Origin: Mesorhizobium sp. WSM2240 | Lineage (GTDB): Bacteria > Pseudomonadota > Alphaproteobacteria > Rhizobiales > Rhizobiaceae | NCBI RefSeq assembly: GCF_040438645.1 | Contig: NZ_CP159253.1 | Span: forward strand, 1,178,001 to 1,242,000 | Reading direction: 5' to 3' | Length of the DNA stretch: 64,000 bases | Part shown: positions 34,545-44,071 of the stretch, piece by piece | How the letters are laid out: each line of letters starts with the position of its first letter | Position numbering within the stretch: position 1 is the first letter of the stretch | Notes under the pieces: generated by a model | The model's input: the letters and a program-made list of their open reading frames with translations, nothing else | What the model was told of the DNA's origin: nothing | The model's database searches: none | Translations under genes and position numbers: made by a program

Positions 34545-35834
34545 TTACGACGAGATGCGCTCGATGGTCGCGCCGCAGCCGGAGAGCTTTTCCTCCAGCC
34601 GTTCAAACCCGCGGTCGAGATGATAGACCCGGTTGACCACGGTCTCACCTTCGGCTGCCAGCCCGGCTATCACCAGCGAAACCGAAGCTCGCAGATCGGT
34701 CGCCATCACCGGTGCGCCCTTGAGCTTCCGCACGCCGTCGACGATCGCCGTCTGGCCGGCCAGCGTTATATGCGCGCCGAGCCGGGCGAGTTCCTGCACA
34801 TGCATGAAGCGGTTCTCGAAGATCGTCTCGGTGATCCGCGACTTTCCTTCGGCCATGGTCATCAGCCCCATGAACTGGGCCTGGAGGTCGGTCGGAAAGC
34901 CCGGGAATGGCTCGGTCGTCACGTCGACCGGCGCGATGCCCGAGCCGTTGCGCCTGACGCGGATGCCGGAATTGACCGGGATGATTTCGGCGCCTGTCTG
35001 GGCGATCACGTCGAGCGCGCCCTGCAGCAGGTCGGCGCGCGCTCCCTCGAGGATGACGTCGCCACCGGCCATGGCCACCGCCATCGCATAGGTGCCGGTC
35101 TCGATGCGGTCGGGAATGACATGGTGGCGCGCGCCGGACAACGCCTCGACGCCGTCGATCACGATCGTCGAGGTGCCGGCGCCGGTGATCTTTGCGCCCA
35201 TGGCGTTGAGGCATTCGGCAAGATTGACGATTTCGGGCTCGCGTGCGGCGTTTTTCAGGACGGTCTCGCCCTTGGCGAGCGACGCCGCCATCAACAGCAC
35301 ATGGGTGGCGCCTACGGAAACTTTGGGGAAGTGATAGCGGTTGCCGGTTAGACGCCCGTTCGTTTTTGCGATGACATAGCCGTTTTCGACGTCGATCCGG
35401 GCGCCGAGCGCCTGCAAGCCGTCGAGAAACAGATCGACCGGACGCGTGCCGATGGCGCAGCCGCCGGGCAGCGATACCTTCGCCTCGCCCATCCGGGCAA
35501 GCAGCGGTCCGATCACCCAGAAGCTGGCGCGCATCTTCGACACGAGCTCATAGGGGGCGGTGGTGTCGACGATGCTGCGGGCGGTGAAATTGATCGTGCG
35601 CGAGTAGCCTTCGTTCTGGCGCTCGCGGCGGCCGTTGACGGAATAGTCGACGCCGTGATTGCCGAGGATGCGGATCAACTGCTCCACATCGGCAAGATGC
35701 GGCACGTTCTCAAGCGTCAGCGTGTCATCGGTGAGCAGCGACGCGATCATCAGCGGCAGGGCGGCGTTCTTTGCGCCCGAGATCGGGATGCGGCCATTGA
35801 TCTGGTTGCCGCCGACGATTCTGATGCGATCCAT
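34545..35834 (-). CDS. murA: UDP-N-acetylglucosamine 1-carboxyvinyltransferase
   Basis: The 429-residue enzyme transfers enolpyruvyl from PEP to UDP-GlcNAc, the first committed step of peptidoglycan synthesis. It has the K22-N23 pair in [16 protein letters not shown] and the catalytic Cys (C126) in [12 protein letters not shown], the cysteine targeted by fosfomycin. Near the C-terminus it has [20 protein letters not shown]. The length and motifs are normal. It is followed by DUF2948. Confidence 0.97.
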   Translation of the reverse strand: MDRIRIVGGNQINGRIPISGAKNAALPLMIASLLTDDTLTLENVPHLADVEQLIRILGNHGVDYSVNGRRERQNEGYSRTINFTARSIVDTTAPYELVSKMRASFWVIGPLLARMGEAKVSLPGGCAIGTRPVDLFLDGLQALGARIDVENGYVIAKTNGRLTGNRYHFPKVSVGATHVLLMAASLAKGETVLKNAAREPEIVNLAECLNAMGAKITGAGTSTIVIDGVEALSGARHHVIPDRIETGTYAMAVAMAGGDVILEGARADLLQGALDVIAQTGAEIIPVNSGIRVRRNGSGIAPVDVTTEPFPGFPTDLQAQFMGLMTMAEGKSRITETIFENRFMHVQELARLGAHITLAGQTAIVDGVRKLKGAPVMATDLRASVSLVIAGLAAEGETVVNRVYHLDRGFERLEEKLSGCGATIERISS

Positions 35835-35946
35835 GGAAATTCATTTCTCCGGCTGTTGGTCGTTGCCGAGCGGCCCGTCTAGACCATCACGTAAATCGGT
35901 TCAAGGAATAGGATTTATCCCACGGCGCCTCCTATAAGAAGCGACG

Positions 35947-36135
35947 TCACCGCTCCGTCTTTGGTTGCGGTGCTGCAATCGCGATGCCTTCCGGCCGATT
36001 GTCGGCTTCGCCGGTGCGGCGCGAACGCGCCTGCGCCTTTCGCTTCTGGAGATTGGCGCGGAGTTCTTCCGCGAGCCTTTTCTTGCGCTCGACGCTGCTT
36101 CCCGTTTGGCCGCTGGCGGTGTTTTTCGTGTTCAT
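35947..36135 (-). CDS. Small conserved basic protein of unknown function
   Basis: The 62-residue product starts MNTKNTASGQTGSSVERKKR and continues LAEELRANLQKRKAQARSR, a highly charged helix. Similar small proteins occur downstream of or near murA in rhizobia, which supports it as real, but there is no named family I can give. It lies on the strand opposite to the tRNA-Thr gene and ends 110 bases before murA. Confidence 0.6.
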   Translation of the reverse strand: MNTKNTASGQTGSSVERKKRLAEELRANLQKRKAQARSRRTGEADNRPEGIAIAAPQPKTER

Positions 36136-36279
36136 CCGGCTGTTTCGTCGCGAACTGCTTCGACCTTATTGAAATACGTATCATTGTGGCCGCGCAATGT
36201 CGAAAAACTTGAGGCTGAAAACTCTGCACCCAACTTGCGCTAGCCCGATTGATATGGCAGAAGTCCGCCGCATTCGGCG

Positions 36280-36354
<75 letters not shown>

Positions 36355-36392
36355 GAATGCAGGCCGCGGCCTTTTAGTCCCGCAGGATACGC

Positions 36393-37382
36393 CTACAGCG
36401 GCTTCTTCAGCGCCTTCGACAAAATTCCGATCACGCCTTCGCGGAACAGCATCACGCTGATCACGAAAATTGTCCCCTGGATGACGGTGACCCAGGCGCC
36501 GAACGTAGCGAGATAATTCTGCATCGTGACGATGATCGCGGCGCCCACGATCGGGCCGAACACGGTACCCATGCCGCCAAGCAGCGTCATCAGCACCACT
36601 TCCCCGGACATGGTCCAGTAAACGTCCGTCAGCGACGCAAGCTGGAACACAATGGCTTTCGTTGCGCCGGCCAGTCCGGCAAGCGCCGCCGACAGTACGA
36701 ACACCAGGAGCTTGTAGCGGTTGACCCGGTACCCGAGCGAGACCGAACGCTGCTCATTATCCCGGATCGCCTTCAGAACCTGTCCGAAAGGCGAATGGAT
36801 GATCCGGTAGATCGCCAGCAGGCCCGAAAAAACGATCGCCAGCACAAAGAAATAGAGGTTGAGGTCCGGAGCCATGTCGAACAGGCCGAACAGATGCCCG
36901 CGCGGTACCGACTGGATGCCGTCCTCGCCACCAGTGAACGGCGCCTGCAGCGAGAAGAAGAACACCATCTGGGCAAAGGCGAGTGTGACCATTGCGAAAT
37001 AGATGCCCTGGCGGCGGATTGCCAGCGAGCCGATCAACAGCCCGAGCAGCGCCGCGCATCCGGTACCGAACAATATCGCCAACTCCGGAGTGAAGCCCCA
37101 GATCTTTGCCGCGTGGGCGCTCGCATAACTTGCCGAGCCGAAGAAAGCGGCATGTCCAAAGGACAGCAGGCCGCCGAAACCGAGCAGCAGGTTGAAGGCG
37201 CAGGCAAACAGCACAAAGCAAAGAACCTTCATAAGAAATATGGGATAAAGCAGGAAGGGCGCCGCCAGCCCGAACACCAGCAAGCCGGCAAAGATCGCCA
37301 CATGATGCCGGGGCGTGCTGGTCGAATGCGACTGCAACAGCGGACCCACTCCTGCCCCTGTCTCGGTATCGGCCGCCATCAT
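36393..37382 (-). CDS. Branched-chain amino acid ABC transporter permease (LivM type)
   Basis: The 329-residue permease has about eight to ten membrane helices and the LivM-type motif LGFGGLLSFGHAAFFGSASY. Helices such as LLVFGLAAPFLLYPIFLM and MVTLAFAQMVFFFSLQA follow. The EAA-like cytoplasmic loop (RVNRYKLLVFVLSAALAGLA) meets the ATPase. Its ATG overlaps the stop of the LivH gene (ATGATG/TGA). The longer open frame on the same strand to 38,306 is a spurious extension in the frame of livH. Confidence 0.92.
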   Translation of the reverse strand: MMAADTETGAGVGPLLQSHSTSTPRHHVAIFAGLLVFGLAAPFLLYPIFLMKVLCFVLFACAFNLLLGFGGLLSFGHAAFFGSASYASAHAAKIWGFTPELAILFGTGCAALLGLLIGSLAIRRQGIYFAMVTLAFAQMVFFFSLQAPFTGGEDGIQSVPRGHLFGLFDMAPDLNLYFFVLAIVFSGLLAIYRIIHSPFGQVLKAIRDNEQRSVSLGYRVNRYKLLVFVLSAALAGLAGATKAIVFQLASLTDVYWTMSGEVVLMTLLGGMGTVFGPIVGAAIIVTMQNYLATFGAWVTVIQGTIFVISVMLFREGVIGILSKALKKPL

Positions 37383-38266
37383 GCCGCCCTTCCGAAAAGG
37401 CCGGCCGGCTTCACCAGAAGCACGATCGCCATGACCACGAAAATCACCACGGCTGAGCCTTCCGGATAAAATACCCTGGTCAGGCCTTCGATCAGGCCGA
37501 GGCCGAAGCCGGTCACGATCGAGCCGAGAATCGACCCCATGCCGCCGATAACGACAACCGCGAAGACGATGATGATCAGGTCCGCACCCATATTGGGATT
37601 GACCGCATAGATCGGGGCGGCGAGCACACCCGCGAAAGCAGCGAGCGCGACCCCGAACCCGTAGGTCAACGTAACCATGCGAGGCACATTGATGCCGAAT
37701 GCACCGACCAGGGTCGGGTTCTCGGTCGCGGCGCGCAAATAGGCGCCCAGCCTTGTCTTCTCTATAATGAACCAGGTGGCGAGACATACGATCAGGGACG
37801 CCACAATGACCCAGCCGCGATAATTGGGCAGGAACATGAAGCCGAGATTCTGGCCGCCCGACAGCACATTTGGGATTTGATAGGGCAGGCCGGATATTCC
37901 GTAGTAGTTGCGGAACAGACCTTGGATGATCAGCGCCAGGCCGAATGTGAGGAGCAGGCCGTAGAGATGATCGAGGTGGTAGAGCCTCGAGATGAGCAGG
38001 CGTTCGATGATGACGCCGGTGATTCCCACGATCACCGGCGCCACGATCAGCGCCGCCCAATAATTTATGCCGAGGTAGTTGAGCAGCATCCACGCCACGA
38101 ACGCGCCCATCATGTACTGCGCGCCATGGGTGAAGTTGATGATGTTCAGCAGGCCGAAGATGATCGCGAGCCCGAGGCTTAGAAGCGCGTAGAACGAACC
38201 GTTGATCAGTCCGAGCAGCAATTGCCCGAACAGCGCCTGCGGTGGAATTCCCAAGAGCTCGAACAT
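37379..38266 (-). CDS. Branched-chain amino acid ABC transporter permease (LivH type)
   Basis: The 295-residue permease has an N-terminal LLLGLINGSFYALLSLGLAI, IINFTHGAQYMMGAFVAW and EKTRLGAYLRAATENPTLVG, typical of LivH. It has eight or so hydrophobic helices. The frame is open to 38,341, but the ATG at 38,266 gives the family start (MFELLGIPPQALFG). It is preceded by the substrate-binding protein gene on the same strand and overlaps livM by 4 bases. Confidence 0.92.
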   Translation of the reverse strand: MFELLGIPPQALFGQLLLGLINGSFYALLSLGLAIIFGLLNIINFTHGAQYMMGAFVAWMLLNYLGINYWAALIVAPVIVGITGVIIERLLISRLYHLDHLYGLLLTFGLALIIQGLFRNYYGISGLPYQIPNVLSGGQNLGFMFLPNYRGWVIVASLIVCLATWFIIEKTRLGAYLRAATENPTLVGAFGINVPRMVTLTYGFGVALAAFAGVLAAPIYAVNPNMGADLIIIVFAVVVIGGMGSILGSIVTGFGLGLIEGLTRVFYPEGSAVVIFVVMAIVLLVKPAGLFGRAA

Positions 38267-38356
38267 GCGTCCGTCCTGCGACCTCGCCGCCCGTCCAGGG
38301 CGGCATTCGGGGAATGGGTGGACATGCCGGCGGGCCGGCATGTCCTTGGCGTCAGC

Positions 38357-39550
38357 TTATTTGACGAGTTCGCAGCCGCCGTCGGCGAGCGGCCGGAACG
38401 CCTTGTCGGCCGGGATCGTGGCGACCGTCTCGTAGAGGTCCCACTCGCCCTTGGACTGATCCGGCTTCTTGACGCGGAAGAGATAGGCGTCGTGCGTTTT
38501 GCGACCGTCGGCGCGGACCACGCCCTTTCCGAACAACGGGTCGTCGGTCGGCATTTCCTTCATCTTGGCCATGACCTTCGTGGGATCCTTGTCGCCAACC
38601 GCCTCGACCGCCTTGAGGTAGTGCAGCACCGCCGCATAGACACCCGCCTGGATCATCGACGGCTTCTTGCCGGCTGTCTTCTCGAAGCGGGCAGACCATT
38701 CGCGGGTCTGGTCGTTGAGATCCCAGTAGAAGGTCTCGGTTAGCACCAGGCCCTGCGCGATATCGAGGCCGAGCGCATGCACGTCGTTGATGAAGACCAG
38801 CAGGCCGGCGATCGCCTGGCCGCCCTGGGTGATGCCGAACTCGGCGGCCTGCTTCATCGAGTTGATCGTGTCGCCTCCGGCATTGGCAAGGCCGATCACC
38901 TGCGCGCCGGACGACTGCGCCTGGAGCAGGAAGGACGAGAAGTCGGTGCCGGGGAACGGCGTCTTGACGCTGCCGATGATCTCGCCGCCTGCTTCCTTCA
39001 CGACCGCCGCGGTGTCACGCTCCAAAGCGTGGCCGAAGGCATAGTCGGCTGTCAGGAAGAACCAGGTCTTGCCGCCGGCCGCCACCATCGCACCGCCGGT
39101 TCCGTGGGCGAGCTGCCAGGTGTCGTAAGTCCAGTGCACGGTGTTGGGCGAGCACTTCGCCCCGGTCAGGTCCGACGTTGCGGCGCCCGAGTTCAGGAAG
39201 ATCTTGTTCTTCTCGCGGGTGATGTCGTTGACGGCGAGCGCGACCGACGATGTCGGAACGTCGGCGATGACGTCGACGCCCTCGGTGTCGTACCACTGGC
39301 GGGCGATATTGGACCCGACGTCCGGCTTGTTCTGGTGGTCGGCCGACACGATCTCGACGTTGATGCCCTTGTCGGCGGCCCCGAAGTCCTCGACGGCCAT
39401 GCGCGCCGCGATGACGGAGCCTTCGCCGCCGATATCGGAATAGATGCCCGAGCGATCGTTCATCACACCGATCTTCACGTCTGTCGCGTAGGCCGAGCCG
39501 GCCATCAGCAGGCCGGCGAGCGCTCCCAGTATCTTTCCTGTCGTCTTCAT
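38357..39550 (-). CDS. ABC transporter substrate-binding protein (LivK/amide type)
   Basis: The 397-residue protein starts with a signal peptide (MKTTGKILGALAGLLMAGSAYA) and then DVKIGVMNDRSGIYSDIG, the standard opening of branched-chain amino acid or amide-binding proteins (periplasmic binding protein type 1). It binds the solute in the periplasm; the exact ligand is not evident. The frame opens at 39,586, but the ATG at 39,550 fits the signal peptide. It lies between livH and the ATPase genes. Confidence 0.93.
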   Translation of the reverse strand: MKTTGKILGALAGLLMAGSAYATDVKIGVMNDRSGIYSDIGGEGSVIAARMAVEDFGAADKGINVEIVSADHQNKPDVGSNIARQWYDTEGVDVIADVPTSSVALAVNDITREKNKIFLNSGAATSDLTGAKCSPNTVHWTYDTWQLAHGTGGAMVAAGGKTWFFLTADYAFGHALERDTAAVVKEAGGEIIGSVKTPFPGTDFSSFLLQAQSSGAQVIGLANAGGDTINSMKQAAEFGITQGGQAIAGLLVFINDVHALGLDIAQGLVLTETFYWDLNDQTREWSARFEKTAGKKPSMIQAGVYAAVLHYLKAVEAVGDKDPTKVMAKMKEMPTDDPLFGKGVVRADGRKTHDAYLFRVKKPDQSKGEWDLYETVATIPADKAFRPLADGGCELVK

Positions 39551-39600
39551 TGTGTCTGCTCCTCCTGTTTCGACGCACCGCGCCATTCTTTTCGTTGGTC

Positions 39601-40347
39601 TCAGACGCCGAGATACCCGTGAAGCTTTTCGATGTTGGCGTCGAGTTCTGAATTGGGAATCGTGTCGATCACGCGCCCCTGTTCCACCACGTAGTGACGG
39701 TCTGCGACCGACGCCGCGAACCGGAAGTTCTGCTCAACCAGAACGATGGTGAATCCTTCGCGCTTCAGCCGCGCAATGGTAAGCCCGATCTGCTGGACGA
39801 TGACGGGCGCCAGGCCTTCCGTGGGCTCGTCGAGCAGCAGGAGCTTCGCGCCCGTGCGCAATATGCGCCCGATGGCCAGCATCTGCTGCTCCCCGCCGGA
39901 AAGCTTCGTGCCCTGGCTGGACAGCCTCTCCCGGAGATTGGGAAACAACTCGAAGATCTGCTCGACGGTTAGCCCGCCCTCGCGCACCCGCGGCGGCAGC
40001 ATCAGGTTCTCCTCGACCGAAAGGCTGGCGAAGATGCCGCGCTCCTCCGGGCAGAAGGCGATGCCTGCCCTGGCGATGGCGCGCGCCGGCAGCGAGACGG
40101 TTTCGCGGCCGTCGAAGGTGATCGAGCCCTTGCGCTTGGCCAGGATGCCCATGATCGCCAAAAGCGTCGTGGTCTTGCCGGCGCCGTTGCGGCCGAGCAG
40201 CGTCACGACCTCGCCCTCGCGCACGTCGAAATCGATACCATGCAGGACATGGCTCTCGCCGTACCAGCCTTGGAGGTTCCTGACCGAAAGCAGCGCGCCG
40301 GGCGAGGCGGCGGAAGATGCGCGCTCCATGGTTTCCGCCTCAGGCAT
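39601..40347 (-). CDS. ABC transporter ATP-binding protein (LivF type)
   Basis: The 248-residue ATPase has Walker A GRNGAGKTTT, the signature LSGGEQQMLAIGRIL, Walker B KLLLLDEPTEGLAP and a switch His in VLVEQNFRFA (here Asn, as in many LivF proteins). The ATG at 40,347 starts 8 bases inside the end of livG; an ATG at 40,329 is also possible. It pairs with LivG to energise the transporter at the inner membrane. Confidence 0.93.
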   Translation of the reverse strand: MPEAETMERASSAASPGALLSVRNLQGWYGESHVLHGIDFDVREGEVVTLLGRNGAGKTTTLLAIMGILAKRKGSITFDGRETVSLPARAIARAGIAFCPEERGIFASLSVEENLMLPPRVREGGLTVEQIFELFPNLRERLSSQGTKLSGGEQQMLAIGRILRTGAKLLLLDEPTEGLAPVIVQQIGLTIARLKREGFTIVLVEQNFRFAASVADRHYVVEQGRVIDTIPNSELDANIEKLHGYLGV

Positions 40348-41095
40348 GTCCGGCTCCGATATAGGCCTCGACGACGCGCGGATCCTTCGACACGCTGGCG
40401 TAGTCGCCCTCGGCCAGCACCTTGCCGCGTGCCAGCACCGTGATGTAATCGGACAGGGCGGCGACAACGGACAGATTGTGCTCGACCATCAGGATCGTCC
40501 GGTTGGCCGAGATTCGGCGGATGAGCTGCGAAATGCGGTCCACGTCCTCCTGCGCCATTCCCGCCATGGGCTCGTCGAGAAGCAGCATTTCCGGCTCGAG
40601 CGCCAACGTGGTGGCGATCTCCAGAGCGCGCTTCCGGCCATAGGAGAGTTCGCCAGCGCGAACTGCGGCGAACTCGGACAGGCCGACATCGTCGAGAAGC
40701 GCGGCGGCCCTGCCGTTGAACGCCGTCAGCACGCGCTCCGAGCGCCAGAAATCGAAGCTGTCGCCACGCTTGCGCTGCAGCGCTATGCGGACGTTCTCGA
40801 TGACAGTCAGGTGCGGAAACACCGCTGAAATCTGGAAGGAACGGACTATTCCTAGCCGGGCGATGTCGGCCGGCTGCTTCCTGGTTATGTCGCGATCATT
40901 GTAGATGATCGTGCCGCGGCTCGGCTGCAGGAACTTGGTCAGGAGGTTGAAGCACGTGGTTTTGCCGGCGCCGTTTGGCCCGATGAGCGCATGGATGGAC
41001 CCTCTTTCGATCTTGAGATCCACATCATTGACGGCAAGGAATCCCTTGAATTCCTTGGTAAGTCCGTTCGCGGACAAGATGATGTCTTGCGCCAT
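40340..41095 (-). CDS. ABC transporter ATP-binding protein (LivG type)
   Basis: The 251-residue ATPase has Walker A GPNGAGKTTC, the LivG-type insert (FQISAVFPHLTVIENVRIAL), the signature ELSYGRKRALEIATTLAL, Walker B MLLLDEPMAGMA and VEHNLSVV. It is first in the order livG-livF-substrate-binding-livH-livM read leftward, which is the typical content of one branched-chain amino acid transport operon. Confidence 0.94.
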   Translation of the reverse strand: MAQDIILSANGLTKEFKGFLAVNDVDLKIERGSIHALIGPNGAGKTTCFNLLTKFLQPSRGTIIYNDRDITRKQPADIARLGIVRSFQISAVFPHLTVIENVRIALQRKRGDSFDFWRSERVLTAFNGRAAALLDDVGLSEFAAVRAGELSYGRKRALEIATTLALEPEMLLLDEPMAGMAQEDVDRISQLIRRISANRTILMVEHNLSVVAALSDYITVLARGKVLAEGDYASVSKDPRVVEAYIGAGHA

Positions 41096-41205
41096 CCGCT
41101 CCCCATGATCTCGCCAAGCGCTGCACGCCGAATAGCGACGCCAACGAGGCAGTGCACCACGATCGACTGGCGGCGGCCATACGCCTAAAGTCTAACGAGC
41201 GCCCA

Positions 41206-42159
41206 CTACACCCCGCCATCGCCATTCCGACGCGCATCGGCGTTACGATAAAATCGCCCGAGAAGAAGCGGCGTGAGATACATCGGAATCTGGTAGCAGC
41301 CGATGAAAAGAAGCAGCGGATCGGTAATGGTGGCGGGCAGTGCCGTCAGGAACAGCGCTATGTTGCGGTTGCCGGCCACGATGGCGAGCGGCGTTGCGAG
41401 CCGGTATCTGCCGCTACGGCGCAGCAGCATCGCCACCATGATCTGAAGGCCGAAATTCGCGCCGAAGGCTACGGCCAGATTGATCGCGAGGCTGGAGGGA
41501 TCGGAAAAAATCGCCGGCCCGACCGCCGACATCAGCCCAACAACCACCACCGCCATTGCGATGGCCGATGCGCCGTCGATCGCTTGCAATTTACTGACGC
41601 TCAAGTCACTCAGAAATCGCCAGCGCAGAATGAAGGCAAGACCGCCCGCCGCAAAGATGATCAGGAGCAGTCGGCCGGCCGCGGCGAAGACCTCCGATGT
41701 GTTGTCGAGCGCGGGGGTGAGCCAGAAAGCCGGCAGCACGGTCAGCGGCAGCAGCGCTGTGCCCACGATCAGCAGGCGAAGCGCAGGCGCCGGATCGTGA
41801 CCGGTCATGACGGTCAGGTTCGGGCTGCCGGAGATCGACGATGCTGCCGCCATGAGCACCAGCGCCGTCGGCAGAATCCCGGTCCAGCCTATACCGAGCA
41901 TGACCAGGATAAGCGCGACCGGAAACAGCACCTGGAAGACGAGTACAATTCCGACCGAAAATCTGATATCGCGCGCGGCGCCAAGCGCTTGGCGTGGGCC
42001 GACGCGAAGCGCTGCCAGGAACAGCAGCGCGGCGACCATCTCGCCGATCCACGGCTTTAGTGTTAGCGCCAGATCAGGCAGCGCGATGCCGGCGACCAGT
42101 CCAAGCACCAGCAGCAGGCGACCGTGTTTAGCGGCCTGGGTGAGGAACGCGTTGAGCAA
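41206..42159 (-). CDS. SBF/bile acid:sodium symporter-like membrane protein
   Basis: The 317-residue protein has about ten helices, among them LVLGLVAGIALPDLAL, VLFPVALILVMLGIGW and AVVVVGLMSAVGPAIF. SISGSPNLTVMTGHDPAPAL and VAGNRNIALFL resemble the discontinuous-helix sites of the SBF/ASBT family. The transported ion or acid is not evident. It sits between the Liv and TRAP genes and shares the minus strand; its stop is 46 bases beyond a small gap after livG. TRAP dctM ends one base after its start. Confidence 0.75.
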   Translation of the reverse strand: MLNAFLTQAAKHGRLLLVLGLVAGIALPDLALTLKPWIGEMVAALLFLAALRVGPRQALGAARDIRFSVGIVLVFQVLFPVALILVMLGIGWTGILPTALVLMAAASSISGSPNLTVMTGHDPAPALRLLIVGTALLPLTVLPAFWLTPALDNTSEVFAAAGRLLLIIFAAGGLAFILRWRFLSDLSVSKLQAIDGASAIAMAVVVVGLMSAVGPAIFSDPSSLAINLAVAFGANFGLQIMVAMLLRRSGRYRLATPLAIVAGNRNIALFLTALPATITDPLLLFIGCYQIPMYLTPLLLGRFYRNADARRNGDGGV

Positions 42160-43467
42160 CTAGCGCGCCTGCCGCATGTTCTCGGGCAGCCAGGTCGCCA
42201 GTTCCGGAAAGGCGATCAGGATCAGCACCATGAGCGCCATGATCAGGAACATCGGAAGCGCCGCGCGTGTGATGTACCCCATAGGATGTCCGGTCATGCC
42301 CTGCAGGACGAACAGGTTGAAGCCTATCGGCGGCGTGATCTGCGCCATCTCGACAACAACAACAATGAATATGCCGAACCAGATTATATCAATACCCACC
42401 TGCCGGATCATTGGTTCGACGATGGCGATCGTCAGCACCACGACGGAAATCCCGTCGAGAAAGCAGCCGAGAATGATGTAGAAGAACAGAAGGACCATCA
42501 GCAGTTCGAACCGGCTGAGCTCGATCGATGCAATCCATTCGGCAAGCGCTCGCGGCAGTCCGGTAAAGCCCATCGACAAAGACAGGAAGGCAGCCCCCGC
42601 AAGGATCAGCGCGATCATCGCCGAGGTTCTCGTCGCGCCCATCAGGCTCTCGAAGAAATTCCCGGCCGTCAGCGCGCCCTGCGCGGCAGCCAACGTCAGC
42701 GAGCCGATAACGCCGATCGCGGCGGCTTCGGTCGCGGTTGCGACGCCCACATACATAGAGCCGATTACGGCCGCTATCAGAAGCAGGACGGGGGCCAGGA
42801 ACCGCGACCGCTTCACCTTGTCCCAGAAAGGCAGTGTCGGCTCGGCGGCCGGATTGTAGTCCTTCGAGACCATAGAAACGACGACGACATAGCACATGAA
42901 GAGGGACGCCAGCACGAGCCCGGGGAGGACACCGGCAATGAACAGCTTTGTGATTGATTCATTGATCGCCACCCCATAGACGATCAGCGTCAGCGAGGGT
43001 GGGATCATCAGACCGAGCGTCGCCGCGCCGGCAAGCGTTCCGATAGTCAGGCGTTCCGGATAGTTCCGCCTGCGCAGTTCGGGGATGGTCATTTTGCCGA
43101 CGGTCGTCAGCGTGGCGGCCGAGGATCCGGAAACCGCGGCAAAGATCGTGCAGCCGGCGACATTGGTGTGAAGCAGTCCGCCCGGCAGCCGGCCCATCCA
43201 GGGAGCAAGCCCCTTGAACATGTCTTCCGATAGTCGCGTCCGGTAGAGAATTTCTCCCATCCAGATGAACATCGGCAGCGCCGTCAGCGACCAGGACGAC
43301 GACGAGCGCCAGATCACCGTCATCATGGCGTCGCCGGCGGGCCGGCTGGTGAACATCTCCATCCCGACATAGGCGACGCCGAGCAGGGCAAGACCGATCC
43401 AGACGCCGGACCCGAGCAGCAGGAAGAGGACGAAAAGAAAGATGCCGATGGCATAAAAGGGTTCCAT
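42160..43467 (-). CDS. TRAP transporter large permease (DctM type)
   Basis: The 435-residue membrane protein has around twelve helices and DctM-type motifs AAVSGSSAATLTTVG, NYPERLTIGTLAGAATLGLM (with a PPS near it) and GCFLDGISVVVLTIAIVEPM. Together with the small permease and substrate-binding protein upstream it forms a Na+- or H+-coupled TRAP transporter for organic acids or similar solutes. The open frame extends to 43,608, but the ATG at 43,467 begins the family sequence and sits just after the dctQ stop. Confidence 0.95.
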   Translation of the reverse strand: MEPFYAIGIFLFVLFLLLGSGVWIGLALLGVAYVGMEMFTSRPAGDAMMTVIWRSSSSWSLTALPMFIWMGEILYRTRLSEDMFKGLAPWMGRLPGGLLHTNVAGCTIFAAVSGSSAATLTTVGKMTIPELRRRNYPERLTIGTLAGAATLGLMIPPSLTLIVYGVAINESITKLFIAGVLPGLVLASLFMCYVVVVSMVSKDYNPAAEPTLPFWDKVKRSRFLAPVLLLIAAVIGSMYVGVATATEAAAIGVIGSLTLAAAQGALTAGNFFESLMGATRTSAMIALILAGAAFLSLSMGFTGLPRALAEWIASIELSRFELLMVLLFFYIILGCFLDGISVVVLTIAIVEPMIRQVGIDIIWFGIFIVVVVEMAQITPPIGFNLFVLQGMTGHPMGYITRAALPMFLIMALMVLILIAFPELATWLPENMRQAR

Positions 43468-43472
43468 CGGCG

Positions 43473-44006
43473 TTATTCCGCGTGGCTCTGCTCGGCGAGG
43501 TCGTCGCGGATGTTGTCGCGTCCGGTAACCAGCAGGGTGATGAGGTTGTCTATCAGGCAGATCGCGAGAATGACGGCGCCGACTGCCATCGGGGTTTGGG
43601 CGATCCACAACGGCGTCACGTCCTGACCCTGGCTGACATCATTCAGCTTCCACGACCAATAGACCATCTTGACCGCATACCAGGCGAGATAGGTCGAAGC
43701 CGCCGAGGCGATAGCGAGCGACCAGAGTTCGCCCCAGAAACGCCGTTCGCCCAAGGCGGTCAGAAGCAGGCCGACGCGGATATGGGCGCCGCGGTTCAGT
43801 GTATGCGCGAAGGCCAGGAACGAGGCCGCAGCCATGAAGTAGCCGGCATATTCGTTGGAGCCGTGGAAAGGAATGCCCATCCAGCGGGCGGCAACCTGCG
43901 CCGTGATGACGACCAGTATCGCAATCAGACACAAGGCCGACAGCCAGGCTGCGAAATCATAGACGAAGTCGAGGCTTCGGCGGATTATGCTGGCTTCGCC
44001 GTCCAC
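43473..44006 (-). CDS. TRAP transporter small permease (DctQ type)
   Basis: The 177-residue protein has four hydrophobic helices (LSALCLIAILVVITAQVAA, EYAGYFMAAASFLAFAHTL, LWSLAIASAASTYLAWYAV, VGAVILAICLIDNLITLL). The DctQ motif with RGAHIRV after the second helix is present. It anchors to DctM to form the TRAP membrane unit. It lies 65 bases after the substrate-binding gene. Confidence 0.93.
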   Translation of the reverse strand: MDGEASIIRRSLDFVYDFAAWLSALCLIAILVVITAQVAARWMGIPFHGSNEYAGYFMAAASFLAFAHTLNRGAHIRVGLLLTALGERRFWGELWSLAIASAASTYLAWYAVKMVYWSWKLNDVSQGQDVTPLWIAQTPMAVGAVILAICLIDNLITLLVTGRDNIRDDLAEQSHAE

Positions 44007-44071
44007 GGAACGCTCCTGGATAGAATGAAGATGCAGACCCGGCGCTACCGCCGGGTCCCGGGCCGGCTATG

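Noticed and set aside
37383..38306. Extension of the livM frame making a 637-residue protein
   Set aside because: The added part lies opposite in frame to livH and reads as Arg/His-rich nonsense; livM starts at 37,382 with a normal overlap.
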